Notes: generated by a model not told the origin, from the letters alone. 64,000 nt of DNA from Lepraria neglecta (GCA_033220425.1 CM065653.1:3906001-3970000); one strand, 5' to 3'; numbered from the stretch's first letter, positions 10,101 through 22,154 are shown. Program-made: numbers and translations.

Positions 10101-13100
10101 CACTAAGGCTTCTGCGAAGAAGTCGGTTAATCCTATACCTACTAAAGAGGTACTAGTACTATTAATTAACCTAGTATTATAACTAACGAAGGTAATTAAT
10201 AAAGGCGAGGTAATCGAATCCGTAGTACCCCGGTCATCTCTTAATGGCCTGTCTTTCCGTTTATAGCACTACCTTACTAGATAAATTACCTTATCCCCGA
10301 ATACTCCTTATAAGCCGGGATATCTTGATATAGGATACCTAATAACTATAATCGATCGCACTTTTCTGAAAAGGCGAATTCCTACCTTTGAAATAAAGGT
10401 ATATAAGTTACCTATTACGCTACGCGGGATCGGCTTAAATAGACATACTATAGCCGAATAGACTACCCTCGACTTCTATATAGACGGAGAATTAGAAGTA
10501 GGAGACTCGGTTACGATTAAAATCACCTGAGATTTCTATATTATAGATAATTTGAAGGCAAATATACTTATCGGAATAGACGTCCTAGGATCTAAACAGG
10601 TTACTATTAACCTACTATACAATAAGGTTATCTTCAGGAGCTGTAATAACGTCTTAGTTCCTATTTAGACTACCGCTAGAGACAATATCCGTATTCGTCG
10701 CGTTATATACTCCGAACAATATTAGGAAGTTCTACCGCGGTCTATAGCTCAGGTTACTATAATAGTTAGAGGTAATATATAATTACCTGACAGAGATTTC
10801 CTCTTCGAGCCTTATACTACAGGTATATATACCTATTTTATTAACTCTAGAGTCGACTTTATAAACGTTCGAAATAAAAAGAATACGCCTCTTATTATTA
10901 GTTGTTAATAATATATAGGCTTAGTAGTAGAGTATAAAGCGGAAGAAACCTACCCTATTAACCTAGACAATTATTCGTTAGTAGCGAAGACTATATATAG
11001 CGAAGAATCCGTAGTTTCCGAATTGACTAAGATACTAGATCTAAGGCCGGCAATTATACGAACTTATATTGATCCTACTATAGAAACGAAGCTTGCTAAT
11101 AGTATTACCATCTATAGCAAAATAGAAGATATCTCCGCCATTTAGAAGCTTATAGAGGAATACCCTCGAATCTAGGAAGATACTAGAGATATAATCGACC
11201 TCCCGGAATCTGAATAGCTGACTGTTCCTGTTATAATAAATTAGTAATCTTCTAACGCTAAACTCGGTAATAAGGTATATCCTCTTAGCCCTAATACCCG
11301 GGCCCTTATCGACGAAAAGTTCGATAAGATATATAAGTAGAGAAAGATATCGTAGTCTACTAAACCTTTACTATTCGCTTTCCTAGTATTTATTATATAG
11401 AAAACCGTCTATAAAGGTCTAGAAAAGACTCCGAGGCGGAAGGGACACGTTATAGTCGATATTCGTAGACTTAATAAAATCACCGTCTCTAATAATTATC
11501 CTTTACTACTCTAAAGCGATATTATATTATCTATATAAGGATATACTTAGATTAGTATCGTCGACTATAGCGGCTAATTCCACCTTTTCTTAGTTAAGAA
11601 GGAAGATCGGTATAAATTTATAGTCGTCTTGTATCGAGGGGTAGAATACTATAATATCGCCGCTATAGGTTTTAAAGGATCGGTTCCTTATATCTAGAGG
11701 AAGATAGATAATTTCCTTCGACCATACCGATACTTCGCGAGATACTATATAGATAATATAGTTATTTTCTCTCGATTAATAAACGAATACCTATAGTACT
11801 TAAAGATTATCTTCTCTCTATTCGCGAGCCTAAAGATTATACTTAAACTGAAGAAGTCTTACCTTACTTACCCTTCTATTATACTACTAGGATAGAAGGT
11901 AGATAGTTTCGGTATAACTACTACTGCAGAGAGAGTAGCAGCTATTAAGTATATTCGTTTCCTAGATACCTTACAAGTACTAGAGACTTATATTAGAATA
12001 GTAAATTAGTTATAAAGTAATATCAAATACTTTACCTAGATTGCCGAGCCTCTCTAGTATTATAAGACGGAGTTATTAAAGGGCTCCCTAGCGAAGGGTA
12101 GGTATATATATAAGGCGTACTTATAGAACGCAAAGTTCGTACTAACCGAAGAGGAATTAAATTCATTTAAGATGCTTTAGAAGGCCCTAACGTCCGAAAT
12201 ATACCTATATTATCGGGATCTATCCCGTTAACTATATATAGATATTGATATATCCAAGAAGTACGGTATTAGTATTATAGTATACTATGTCAAGGGAGAT
12301 CTATAAGGTAATTCCTTCCTAAGGGCTAATGTTTAGCCTATTCTATTTCTATTAAAGCTTCTTAACTCTACTAAAGCTCGGTATTGGCCTATAGAACTTG
12401 AAGTTACCGGTCTTATTTGGACTCTAAAGAAGATTCTATACCTATTAGTACAGGTACCGATAAAGAAGGTTATTATTTTTACTAATTATTTAGTAACTAT
12501 AGATATCTCCCGATAGATATCCTTGTCTTCGTCCTCTTCTAATAGGATGAATTTATACTTAGTCCGAGCTTCCTAATATACTTTACAATTCGACTTAGAT
12601 ATATATTAGAGACCTAGAAAGTAAAATATAGTTCCTAATACCCTATTAAGACTACTCCGCAATAAAGAAGAAAAGGTAGATATAGATTCACTAGGGGTAC
12701 TCGATAAGGTGTTTACCTATAATATAACCTTTACCGAGATATTAGAAGACTACCGGAAAAGGCTTATAGAGGCGTATACCGAGGACAAGAAATAGTCTAA
12801 GATTATAATCGCTCTCTCCGGGGAAAAGGATAGACTAGAGAAGCTAGATCCTAGAAGCACCGAGAATGATATCTAAGTTCCCAACATCCAATTCTTTCTA
12901 CAAGATAGTCTTATCTACTACAAGGATAGTTTCAATAACCGGGAACGACGAGGAAGGTACTAATAATCACTACAAGATTAAACGTCTACTTGACCGAAGA
13001 GAGAGAAGGCTTCCTGGTTATAGAAAGCGAATAGTAACTAAATACCTAGTCAAGTAGAAAGGATAGGGACCCGTCTAGAACAAGTAGTATAGTATCGATA

Positions 13101-15929
13101 ACTTAGCAGACGCAAGAGAGCTTATCGAGGAATACGAAGAAAAATATAGACCTTAATTAGTACGAGGCTACTAAATAAAGTCTCGAAAAGAATCTAAAGG
13201 AAAGAGATAATAAAGCGTAGCTTAGAAGAAATCCTGAACGCTACCTTTCTTTCTATACGCCGATAAGTATTACTTATTAGTATACTATCAAGCTGGATAT
13301 TAAACGTAGCGGGTCTTACTAAAGGCCCGGAGTATCATTTAGGACAACGAGGACGTTAACTAGCTTTCTAGTAGGGGCAGAAGAATTTATATCTAGCTAT
13401 AACTCCAGTATAAGCAGTAGTATCTAGCTATAACTCTAGTATAAGTAGTAGGTATCTATATAGCTCTAGTATAAGTTAGTATAAATATTTCGGGATTAAT
13501 AAAGCCGAATAAGTGATATAAAAGCGGGGGCTATAGAGATTTTTTCGGTGGTAATTTTCACGCCTTCATCACGGTATAGTAATACGCTTGGTTTTGTTTC
13601 GCGAAGATTATAATATCTTACCTTACTTGACTTACCTATACCCTATACCTTTTATACGCGATATCGTATTAAACGTAACCTATATCTTTTCCTAAATACG
13701 AATTCGAGCTACGAGAAGACCGCACGGAAGAAAAGGATATAGAGGCTAAGTTTATTATTCCTTTACCCTTATATAATAGCTTCTAGGGTATACCTTTTAA
13801 ACTAAAAGATTATTATTACACTAAAGCTATTTCGTAGTACTACCTATCTAAAGACGATAACGCGCGGTTTATTCTTAGCGGATTACCCTCTATTAATAAG
13901 CTATTAGAATATCTATAACGCTAAAACGAGGAGACTGTTAGGTCAGGATTTAGACCTGATATTAATTAGATCGTTGGAATAATTAATATATATATTATTC
14001 CGAGGTACCCTATTACCGTAAACGCTAAGCTTCTACCTATTATTATAGAACCTAAGGAGCTAGTATATATATTATAGAATTTTATAAATAATCCTTTTAA
14101 GGTAACTTTTAGAGAACTTATTAGTCCCTTAGCTTGCCCTATCAACGAAAACCTATATATAGAGCTATTTATTTACCCGGACTTATACTAAGGTCTTGAC
14201 CTTTACACCCCCTAAATTAATTATATATATTTTCTATAGCTAGTACTATAGTATACTAACTACCTGAATCGACTAGAAGAGAGGCTAGATCTAAAGAGGG
14301 AGCTCGACGATCTCTAGGATACTCTAGTCCTTCCTTTCCGTAAGCCTACTAGTCTATTTATTCGCTTTAATTTACCTGCCCTTAAGATCCTCCTTAGCGA
14401 TAACGATTCCCCTACTTTAATAAAGCTACGCTCTAGTATTCTAGTATATACCTACTAGAAAGAAGGAGGCAGGGACTAGATAGGCGATCGGAAGGTTAAC
14501 GACCCTCTACTTTATAACGAGCCTAATTATAATATAATAGTAGACGAATCTATATAGCCGCTAACTAGTATTAATCTTTTATTACTTTAGGTAGCTAATA
14601 TTACTAAGAATAAAGTAATCTCTCGGATAGAGCGCTATAAGAGATAGCCTACGGTCTTCTATTTAAGGGACTCGCTGCGTTTAGAATAGACGAATCGTAG
14701 CTAGGTAGTAAAGCGTTACGATAGTAAGATAGAAAAATAGGTCTATAAGGTTCTATTCGGATATATATAGATATATAGAGATAAAGGAGAGTAGTTATAT
14801 AATATAGACTAGGAGGATTTTACTAGGATAAAGGTATATAATAAGTATACTATTATTAACGGCCGAGTCTATAAAATTTAGGCTATACCGGGTAAGGCTA
14901 CGGAGACGGCTTTAAAGTTAAAGTGTAAGGGAGGAAAAAATATACCGGGCCTACTACTAAAGTATTAGAAGGTAGAGATACTACTAAAGGAGTTAGTAAC
15001 CGAGATAAAAGGAAAGGGCGAGAAGACTATACTAAGGAAGGAGCCTATATAGGAGCCTACGCAGGAGCCTCTACTACCTCTAAAAAATACTATACCCGTA
15101 AAGTAGAAGCTGAATATAATTCTTATTAATAGCGATGAAGATAAAGAGGAGCTACTACTAGATAATAATATAAAGGATAAGCTTATTACTACCCTAACTC
15201 TAGATAATAAAAACCTTAAGAAGAACTTATATATTGCGGAAGGAAAGATAGTAGCTATAGCGTAGCTGCTTGAAGGATTTTATAAGGTATTTAACAGCTA
15301 TACTAGACGTATATTCAAGTAGAGTAGGATTATTATATACTAGAAGTTATTTATACTATAGACGAAGGTTCCTATATAAACTTTAAAGGTCTAGGGCACT
15401 TTTAAAGCTGTAAAGAATGAAATAGACGAGCTTATAGATAATCGGGTATACTATAATAGTATCGCTAAACGTGTCAACGACGCTATTATTCTTTTTACCG
15501 ATGCTTTCCCTACTATATCGCGTGTTACCTTCTATAATAGTTTATTTAAGAGCTAGAGACAAGCTCCTTTAGAGAACTTCGGGAAGCTGGTAGAAGACGG
15601 TGATATCGAGCTTAATACTTGAGCGGAGCTATATATTACCGAATAAGCATAGCTGAAAAAAGGTATAGTACTAATACTCTACCTATCGATGTTTTTATTC
15701 CTGAGAAAAGGCACGGTACTAATACTCTACCTATCGAGTTTTCATTCCTAATAACGGCGACCCTGAATGATATCGCCTACTTTTCTTTATAATAGCGGCC
15801 CCGGATGATAGTCGGCTCGTATAGAATCTCGACCTGGTAATACGATCCTCTTGATGTATAGAGCTTTTTCTAGCTTCTTCTAGCTTCTTGATGCCTCGTG
15901 GGCGAACGGCATCTTTCGGCGGGGGCAAC

Positions 15930-16084
15930 TGTTATGGTTACTGGATTAGTAAGCGCTTGCGCTTGCCTTATGTATTTCTTCCGCTCAGTAGCTAGAAAGA
16001 ATCAACAACTCATTCAACCCTAATAAATCGTTCATTGTGATTGCTTTCCGCGTTGCATATTTCATCATTACTGAGACCCTGCCA
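15930..16084 (+). repeat. 3' LTR
   Basis: 155 bp beginning TGTTATGG and ending CCCTGCCA, so it has canonical TG..CA ends. The target duplication GAGTA follows directly. Confidence 0.92.
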
Positions 16085-16373
16085 GAGTACTTCTACCAGT
16101 TTACGAAGCGAGAAGGCTTAAACAATAAATACAGAATGCTTATATTCGACGGCTATTAATCATATATTACGAATAAAGCTATCGAATTCTGTAAAGCTTA
16201 TAAGATCATCCTCAACATGAGCTATGGTTATTCCGGATACGAGCCCTTCTTCTACTACTAGTCTACTGCCTCCGATAGTGTTGTAGAGCTCCAATTGGGC
16301 CGTCTGGTTATGTGATGCCCTTGAGTAGTGGCAATTGCATGAGTACATTGCTTTTTTTTAAGATGGTTGGCCT

Positions 16374-16430
16374 AATTAGGCTTAGCGTCTGCCGAGTAGA
16401 GGGTACTGCCGAGTAGGGGGTCAATACGAG
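16374..16430 (-). repeat. Right terminal inverted repeat of the pogo-type element
   Basis: 57-bp inverted partner of 6024-6080, followed by the TA duplication at 16431-16432. Confidence 0.9.
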
Positions 16431-16460
16431 TATAGCCTACGCCATTTGAGTTGTAGAGCC

Positions 16461-19215
16461 ATGTCAGGGCCTTCCGCCTTGAAGCCATCCGAAGATCTGC
16501 AGGAGTGGGTCGAAAAGACGGCCATCTCAACGGGCGCAACACTCACAGTGGACATTCGACGATTGGAAATCCGAAGAGACATACAATTGCGACCTGGGAT
16601 CAGTCTTGCCCTTAACAAGGTAACGGGAAAGGTTGCTGCGCTTTCACAGAAGCGTGGCCAGCCGAGGTCGAAATCATGCGCTACCTGTATGGTAGGAGAG
16701 CCCTTCACAGAATGTGTTGTTTTGCCAGGGCAGCTGACAAACAAATGTGCAAATTGTTATTATTCAAGATCTTATTGTGAATTCGCCAAAGGCAGGTGCA
16801 GAAAAATCGTGCGATGAACGCTGCTAATTGTGCCCTCAGGGCGAGTACGACCTTCACGACAATACAATTTACCTTCCAAGCAAGCATTCCTCGACACGTC
16901 CGTGTTGCAATCCGTTACTTGATTGCTTTCTATGCGATTCCAGAAGCCTGTTGCTAGCCGTTCTTTGTCTGTTTTGGCCATATATGGGGCCCTGAGGGCC
17001 CCCATTAGCTAGACATCCTTCCCAGCCTATTGCCACATTGCAACAGTCCGTCAATGAAGCGGAGGACGGAACGTCATTTCCTCCATCCCAGCAAGCTACA
17101 GATCCCTTCTCGATACCGGCAGAGAAGCGAAAGAACTAGGAAAGCAATGAACCAAAGGAGGCATTGTCGATCGAAGCTTCGTTTCCTCCCTTGAAACGCC
17201 CGAGATACCAGCAAGTTGATAATAAATTAAGACTTTCAGTGTCAACCTCTAGGACGCTGAAGTCAGTCAAGGAATATTAAATCTTTGGCGATTTTGCTCT
17301 ACCGCATCCTTCCAATCTCGAATTACCTGAGGCATTACGAGATCTAGCATTGGATTGGGAACAAGCATTCAAGAATTTCAACGACCGTGATTTCTTAACC
17401 ATCCAGAAGCCAATAGTTGATTTGAACCAGGCATTCAAAGAATTTCAAACTCTTGAGGTGCGAACTTGGACAGACATTTGCCGACAGCCTGGTGCCAGCG
17501 AATACTTCGTCCAACCTTCGGGCATGCTCGACAGCCTTCTTGCCCATCATCTGCATCAACCCTCTATGACGACAACCAAGCTGAAAGACGGAGCAACCGC
17601 AGATAGTAGCAATGGCTGCATCAGGATGATAATGAACAACGGGTACAAGCAGGGAGAAACTCTGATATTTGATCATCTCCACCGACGCTCCAAGAAGTCA
17701 GATGGAGTGAAAACCTACCCCCACGAGATCTTGCAATGCCACGAAGGTTTCACGCGACAGATCTATGAATCTATGACAAGCCCGGTAGTCATTATCTACG
17801 GGCAGACGGTGCAAGAAAGAGTATTACGCCACATGCAAATCGAGCACACCATATTCCCTCCCTGGGATCGAGCAGACGGTGTCTTTCTCGTCCTGTTCCA
17901 CGAGAAAAGCTTTAGCAACGCTGAGCCAGGTCACAAAATTCGCCGAATTGGGCTGTTTGCTAGTCATCCTCAACGTTTGTTCTACGAGCCGCAAGACAGT
18001 CCAATCGCACAAATGCAAGACAAAATAATTGGCATTGCCACGGAAATGGTACCAGGCGCCGTACCCGTAATCGAGAAATATTACAGCAAGAAGAAATGGC
18101 TATCCAACAATGTGACGACATTGAAGTCGTTTGCACAAATCAACACGGACATTCCGTTGGATGAAATGACTTCTCTGCAAGATCTGTCACTTTCAACCAG
18201 TACCACGGGACCTGAGCCGACGAAACGGTCGTCCTCTCTCTTGCGTCCTGTTCTCACATTCAGCGAGTGCCCACATAGCGTCAAAACCTTACTGGATGAG
18301 GTTCTTCCCTCAGCTATTCAGGCACTACGAAGTGACAAGAGTGAATGGAAACACTTCTCGGATGTACCAGCAGACGTACTGAAATGGTTGGAGGTCGTCA
18401 AGCAGTCGGTATTCCCGAATTTCGAAATCATAGAGTTAGAGGATATTTCAAAGGCGCTAGATCAGACACTCTTCAAGTCAAACGTTCATGGAAATGGCAA
18501 TCTGTCAAACAAGAAAGCCATCCTTAAGCTGATGTTGGCACAACAGGAACAGCTTCAGGCGACAAGCGGGAACTATCCAAACCTCTTCTTTGTGAGACTT
18601 GAAGCATCTGAGGTCAGCATCAAGTGTCAGAAGTGTGCAGAGCCGTTTCCAACGGATGAATCTCCAAGATGGGCAACCAACCGACCAAACTACTATTACA
18701 TGAAATTGGTAAGGTGCCATTCAAAGACTTGCAACGGTGCGCAGAGGTTTGGAGTGCCGGTTGATCCAGATATACCCTACCTCAGTGCCAAATCTGGGTC
18801 TTGCTCGCAACTATTGCAGACCGAGGCCAGACTGTCAACTGTGGATCTACGGCCATTCTTGACACAAACCAAGGACACTGACATTATTATAGAGAGCTAG
18901 TGTATCCGATGCAAGGAACGCACGAGAACTTCTAGAGGAGGAAACAAGTACGTTGATATCTTTCCAAGGTGGACCGGTGGAGCAGGAAACCTTCTCTATG
19001 TTGAACGAGAACCAATATGTCTCTTTTGCAAAGAAAAGTACGGGCAATCTGGCAGATTTATCCCGATAAGCGAAAGCATTAGGTCGATCTATCCAAAGAG
19101 GTTGAGAAACTTCGTGACGCTTTTCAGTCGTTACAATATCACTTTGCAAAGACTTCTTCTAGAACAACTATTGCCAAGTTTGAAGGAGCCAAAAAGCGCA
19201 CCTAGATATCGATGA
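16461..19215 (+). pseudogene. Host pseudogene, cysteine-motif (DUF3716-like) protein, interrupted by a MITE
   Basis: One reading frame of 869 codons runs from ATG 16461 to TGA 19213, once the 143-bp MITE and one copy of its GTCCG duplication are set aside (16902 reads straight into 17051). Within it stand four premature stops: TGA 16815, TAG 17137, TAA 17278 and TAG 18898. Each is one C-to-T step from CGA, CAG, CAA or CAG. Near residues 74-115 is a cysteine array of the form CATC..C..CANC..YC, resembling the fungal DUF3716 motif. The last 100 codons hold CIRC and CLFC pairs that could form a zinc ribbon. The function is unknown. The composite transposon ends 30 bp upstream of the ATG, so the promoter is displaced too. 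Confidence 0.75.
16903..17045 (-). mobile_element. MITE-like element, copy 3
   Basis: 143 bp, in opposite orientation to copies 1 and 2, with ends TGTTGCAAT and ATTGCAACA. The flanking 5-bp direct repeat GTCCG (16898-16902 and 17046-17050) marks it as a true insertion. It lies in the coding frame of the pseudogene at 16461. Confidence 0.8.
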
Positions 19216-19449
19216 GGTATACCATCCACAGGGGAATGTATTGTTTACGAAAATCACAGCTGAGTTGTAGTTTCAAACTACGAGCCTAATAGGTTTTGCC
19301 GGACTCAAGATAGGAGAGGATCAGACTCAGGTGTCGGAGTGATGCGGGACGTATGCGAGTAGTGTACGAATCGAATAACCTACCTAATGATATCGACTGA
19401 TCGCTGAGGGAAGGGAACTCCTTCCATCAGCGATGGCATTCTACGGCTA
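19216..19449. other. Spacer between pseudogene and MITE
   Basis: Noncoding; nothing recognised. Confidence 0.4.
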
Positions 19450-19887
19450 AGGCTAAATACAGCCCCCCATCCGCTAAATGCAGCCCCCTTCCGAGCTAAA
19501 TACAGCCCCCGACTTAAAGTTTAGGGAATTGCCCCCGGAGGGCCCTTAGAGGAACCCTTAAAGTAGCCCCTAGAACAACCCTTAAAGCTCCCCCAAAGTA
19601 ACATCCGGAATAATACCCGGAACAATACCCGGAATAGCCCCTAGAAAGGCCCCCAAAAAAGCCTTTAGGGCTGCCCTTAAACTTTCGAAGTTTTCTTTCA
19701 AAAACCCGTGAAAATCTATCAAAATTCACCTTTGAAAAGCACACTGAAAATCTACTTTAAACCTTGGAACCCCACTTGGAAGAGCTACTTAACTGTTTAT
19801 TGTTTTTCCGCTTCTACAGGACTTCTTTCAAGGAAGATTCAGGGAAGGGGCTGTATTTAGCCTGATGGGGGGGACTGTATTTAGCCT
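19450..19887. mobile_element. TA-flanked MITE, 438 bp
   Basis: Inverted ends begin AGGCTAAATACAGCC and continue with a second GCTAAATRCAGCCCC block on each side. TA stands at 19448-19449 and 19888-19889, the usual Tc1/mariner target duplication. The middle holds short repeats around CCCTTAAAG and ACCCGGAA and no transposase frame. It is a non-autonomous element. Confidence 0.75.
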
Positions 19888-20029
19888 TAGTCCATTCTAC
19901 ATTATCTAGTGTCACGTGACCTCGGCTAGCCTGAGCTCCTGTGGCATGACAGTGCCCGTCTTGAAGTGAGATTATGAAAATTCCCGACCCGTTAAGCTGT
20001 AATAATGAGAGAGCGCACAAAGCAAAAAA

Positions 20030-20165
20030 ATTTAAGTCAGATTTGAACCCAGCCTCTATTAATCTATTAGTCATAAATTCGACCTCACGAAATATTTCAC
20101 CTACGATTTGAACAGACAACCTTTCGATCTGGAGTCGAACGCGCTACCGTTGCGCCATGAGTCCC
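20030..20165 (-). mobile_element. tRNA-Trp-derived SINE candidate or tRNA pseudogene
   Basis: Read on the minus strand from 20165, the sequence matches the 5' two thirds of a tRNA-Trp. It has a seven-base acceptor strand, a D arm TGGCGCAACGGTAGCGCG (A box) and a five-pair anticodon stem around loop CTCCAGA with anticodon CCA. A B-box-like GTTCAAATC follows. The T stem does not pair and there is no 3' acceptor strand. A body of about 65 bp with a second GGGTTCAAATC follows, and a run of seven T ends it, as RNA polymerase III termination would. That layout suits a SINE better than a working tRNA. No second copy was found in the window. Confidence 0.5.
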
Positions 20166-21454
20166 TGTTGTAGGGATTTTGACAACGTATATATATAATC
20201 ATCATAATTACTGGTGCCCCCTAACAAAGCCTCTTCACTCGTCAACTTGCCAAGTCTACTACCGGCCACTTTCCAATGCGTACCGCTTCGCCCGGTTATT
20301 GGCATATGAAGACCTTCTGTCAAGGGACGTGAATCTCTAGTCCGAAATGTCCTATATTTAATTACTAATTTTAGGCTAAGGACTACTACGTGTATAAGAG
20401 GCTAAAATATTGAGCTACTCTTGCTGCATATATCGGTAAGCAACGACGTCCCCCAGTGACCCTCTGAATTGATATCACTTCGGTGCCATTAACACGCTAC
20501 AGGAATCGAAAGAAGAGCCCCAGTTTGATGTAGTTACCCCAGGCGACGACAGAGTCTTCACCTGGATAAACATCAAGACAGGGACTCCATAGATCTCAAG
20601 GTGTCTGTTGTGGTGTGACCCAGGGCCATACGATACTCCAGGGTCTTTCCCGACCTCGAGGTTGTAAATCCCTAGGGTATTTGATCGCACCAAGGTAAGA
20701 CGAAACCCTAGGCTTGCTGAAACCCCTAGGACGTGTGGCGCGCAGGGGAACTGCGTACCTCGGGGGCTCTGACCAGTGTAAGGGAAGTTTCGCCTATCAA
20801 TGCCCCAAGACCTCCCTCATCCCTAAGACCCGTCCGAAACAAGACCCCCAGGTCTACAAGGCCCATAGGATTCAGGACGACATCTTGATTTAGCAGTGAC
20901 CCCAGGCTCCTTAGACCCCGAGGTATGTCACTAGGGTGGCTTTCGAATCCTTGGGGTATCAAGGTGTCTCTAGCCACCGGTCCCCGTTCAAGGATTTTGT
21001 GCTTGGAAATCCCAGTTGATGCCCGAACTCAGGTTCCGTAGGGAAGACCTGTCATGGCAGGTTCAGTAGGGCAATATTGCTGAAGGTCTAAGATTAGCCC
21101 CCGCATATGGCTTTTCCAAGCCTTGGCTGCTAAATGTAGCCTCATTTGGCATTTTTTGATTCGTGGCTCCGCCATGAACCTCAAACTTTAGCAGCCGAAG
21201 GTGTCCTGCGCAGATTCCCACAGGAAATCTGGAACAACGCTCTCTCTCGTATGTCGGCGGCCTCTCGTGCAGATCTCTACTTTCACAGCTTTTCTTGATG
21301 CCGGAGTGGAGAACAGTCGTCGACTTGTGGAGTCTGATCTTTCGCAACTACGCACGGTGAGAAAGGTCACGAAAGAGAGAGGGAAAGCACCTATCCTCTT
21401 TGACAGTTCATGAGCGGTCGCCAGGAGAAAATGGCGGAAACCTTGTCTTGATCT
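20166..21454. other. No supported gene
   Basis: Short frames on both strands lack motifs. The part 20580-20960 is rich in CCTAGGG/CCCAGG words but does not form a regular array. Confidence 0.4.
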
Positions 21455-22020
21455 ATGGTGAGCGCAAAATCAGACACGAGTGAATGCGATCATGTGATAG
21501 ACGAATTCGTTTCGAACATTTTCGAACCCTACACCCAGAGATCATACTTGGCCAAGTGCTCTGATGAACAACACGGGATTTCAAAGGTTACATTGAAGGG
21601 TGAATGCGTACGGAGCGGCATGCGCCGTTTTTGGTTTCCTGCATTCTCGAACCATATCATGGGTTCCACGTTCGACGGTCTACGCACCATTCCGAGCGGG
21701 AAGACTTGGACGGATGAACGCCGAAAAGAGATCACTAGGGGAGGCGAATGTTACTGGACACGGGAGCCCGCTTTGGAACATGACCGGGACAACATGTTGG
21801 GCTTGATAAAGAAGAAAGATATTTCCTGTTTGACAAAATTCGGGGCGGTATAGGAAAGGCGATCGCCCACGTGAAATCGTCGAAACCATTCCGAATAGGA
21901 GACTACTGGTATCGAAGAATATCAAGCCTCGATGCTCAATACCGAAATCTGCAGCCTGCGCAAAAGCAGACATCCGATAAGTTTCGGCGGCAGGCTTGCC
22001 AAGCTATTCAAGCCCTGTAG
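21455..22020 (+). pseudogene. Decayed unknown coding region
   Basis: An ATG frame runs 21455-21853. A second plus-strand frame with equally protein-like content continues to TAG at 22018. The two overlap, and a one-base shift near 21795-21800 would pass from one to the other. The second part is rich in Arg, Gln and aromatic residues (GDYWYRRI, FRRQACQA). I recognise no family. Decay is the simplest reading; an unseen intron cannot be excluded. Confidence 0.35.
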
Positions 22021-22145
22021 CTTTCTCTGTATAGAACACGCTACGTGTCCGACGGCAGTGATCGAAGCTGGACTGCCGATAAGCCTGCCAAAACCACCGG
22101 AGCTGCAGGTCTTAGCGGTGAAAGCAGGAACTGCGCCCCTCTCAC

Positions 22146-22154
22146 GTCTATAAA
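22146..22154 (+). promoter_or_regulatory. Possible TATA box
   Basis: CTATAAAAG followed by a pyrimidine-rich tract (CTTTTCATCCTTTTCTCTTTC) resembles a fungal core promoter and precedes the next decayed coding region. Confidence 0.35.

Larger units (their letters stand above)
7016..16084 (+). mobile_element. Ty3/gypsy-type LTR retrotransposon, broken fossil
   Basis: 9,069 bp bounded by two 155-bp LTRs (7016-7170 and 15930-16084). The 5-bp target duplication GAGTA stands on both sides (7011-7015 and 16085-16089). Parts recognised by residue pattern, in order: a probable gag-like region (about 7.9-9.6 kb), retroviral-type aspartic protease region (about 10.3-10.65 kb), reverse transcriptase (about 11.4-11.85 kb), RNase H (about 12.35-12.65 kb) and a chromodomain-like segment (about 12.95-13.15 kb). 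A further region of unknown function with coiled-coil character follows (about 13.65-15.65 kb). The reading direction is plus. The copy is thoroughly broken, with dozens or more of interruptions that look like RIP. It inserted into an existing pogo-type transposon. LTR divergence is about 6%, nearly all transitions, so RIP rather than great age may explain it. Confidence 0.9.
6024..16430 (+). mobile_element. Fot1/pogo-type (Tc1/mariner) DNA transposon, split by a nested LTR element
   Basis: Perfectly placed terminal inverted repeats lie at 6024-6080 and 16374-16430 (57 bp, starting CTCGTATTGACC). They are flanked on both sides by the TA target duplication (6022-6023 and 16431-16432). Without the nested element the copy is about 1.34 kb. 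The left part (to 7015) and right part (from 16090) carry a decayed transposase on the plus strand. Recognisable pieces are SRYPDLKSKFSSSIDKDR near 6575-6625, YNIDKKGF near 6720-6745, ENGW near 6967 and LIFDG near 16141-16155, all typical of fungal pogo-like DDE transposases. The frame is broken by many TAG/TAA codons fitting C-to-T changes. Being shorter than the usual 1.8-2 kb, the copy was probably already internally shortened. Confidence 0.88.

Noticed and set aside
20092-20165. Functional tRNA-Trp
   Set aside because: The T stem does not pair and no 3' acceptor strand matches the 5' one.
20475-20977. Minus-strand frames in CCTAGGG-rich sequence
   Set aside because: They reflect local word bias; no start, motif or splice structure supports a gene.
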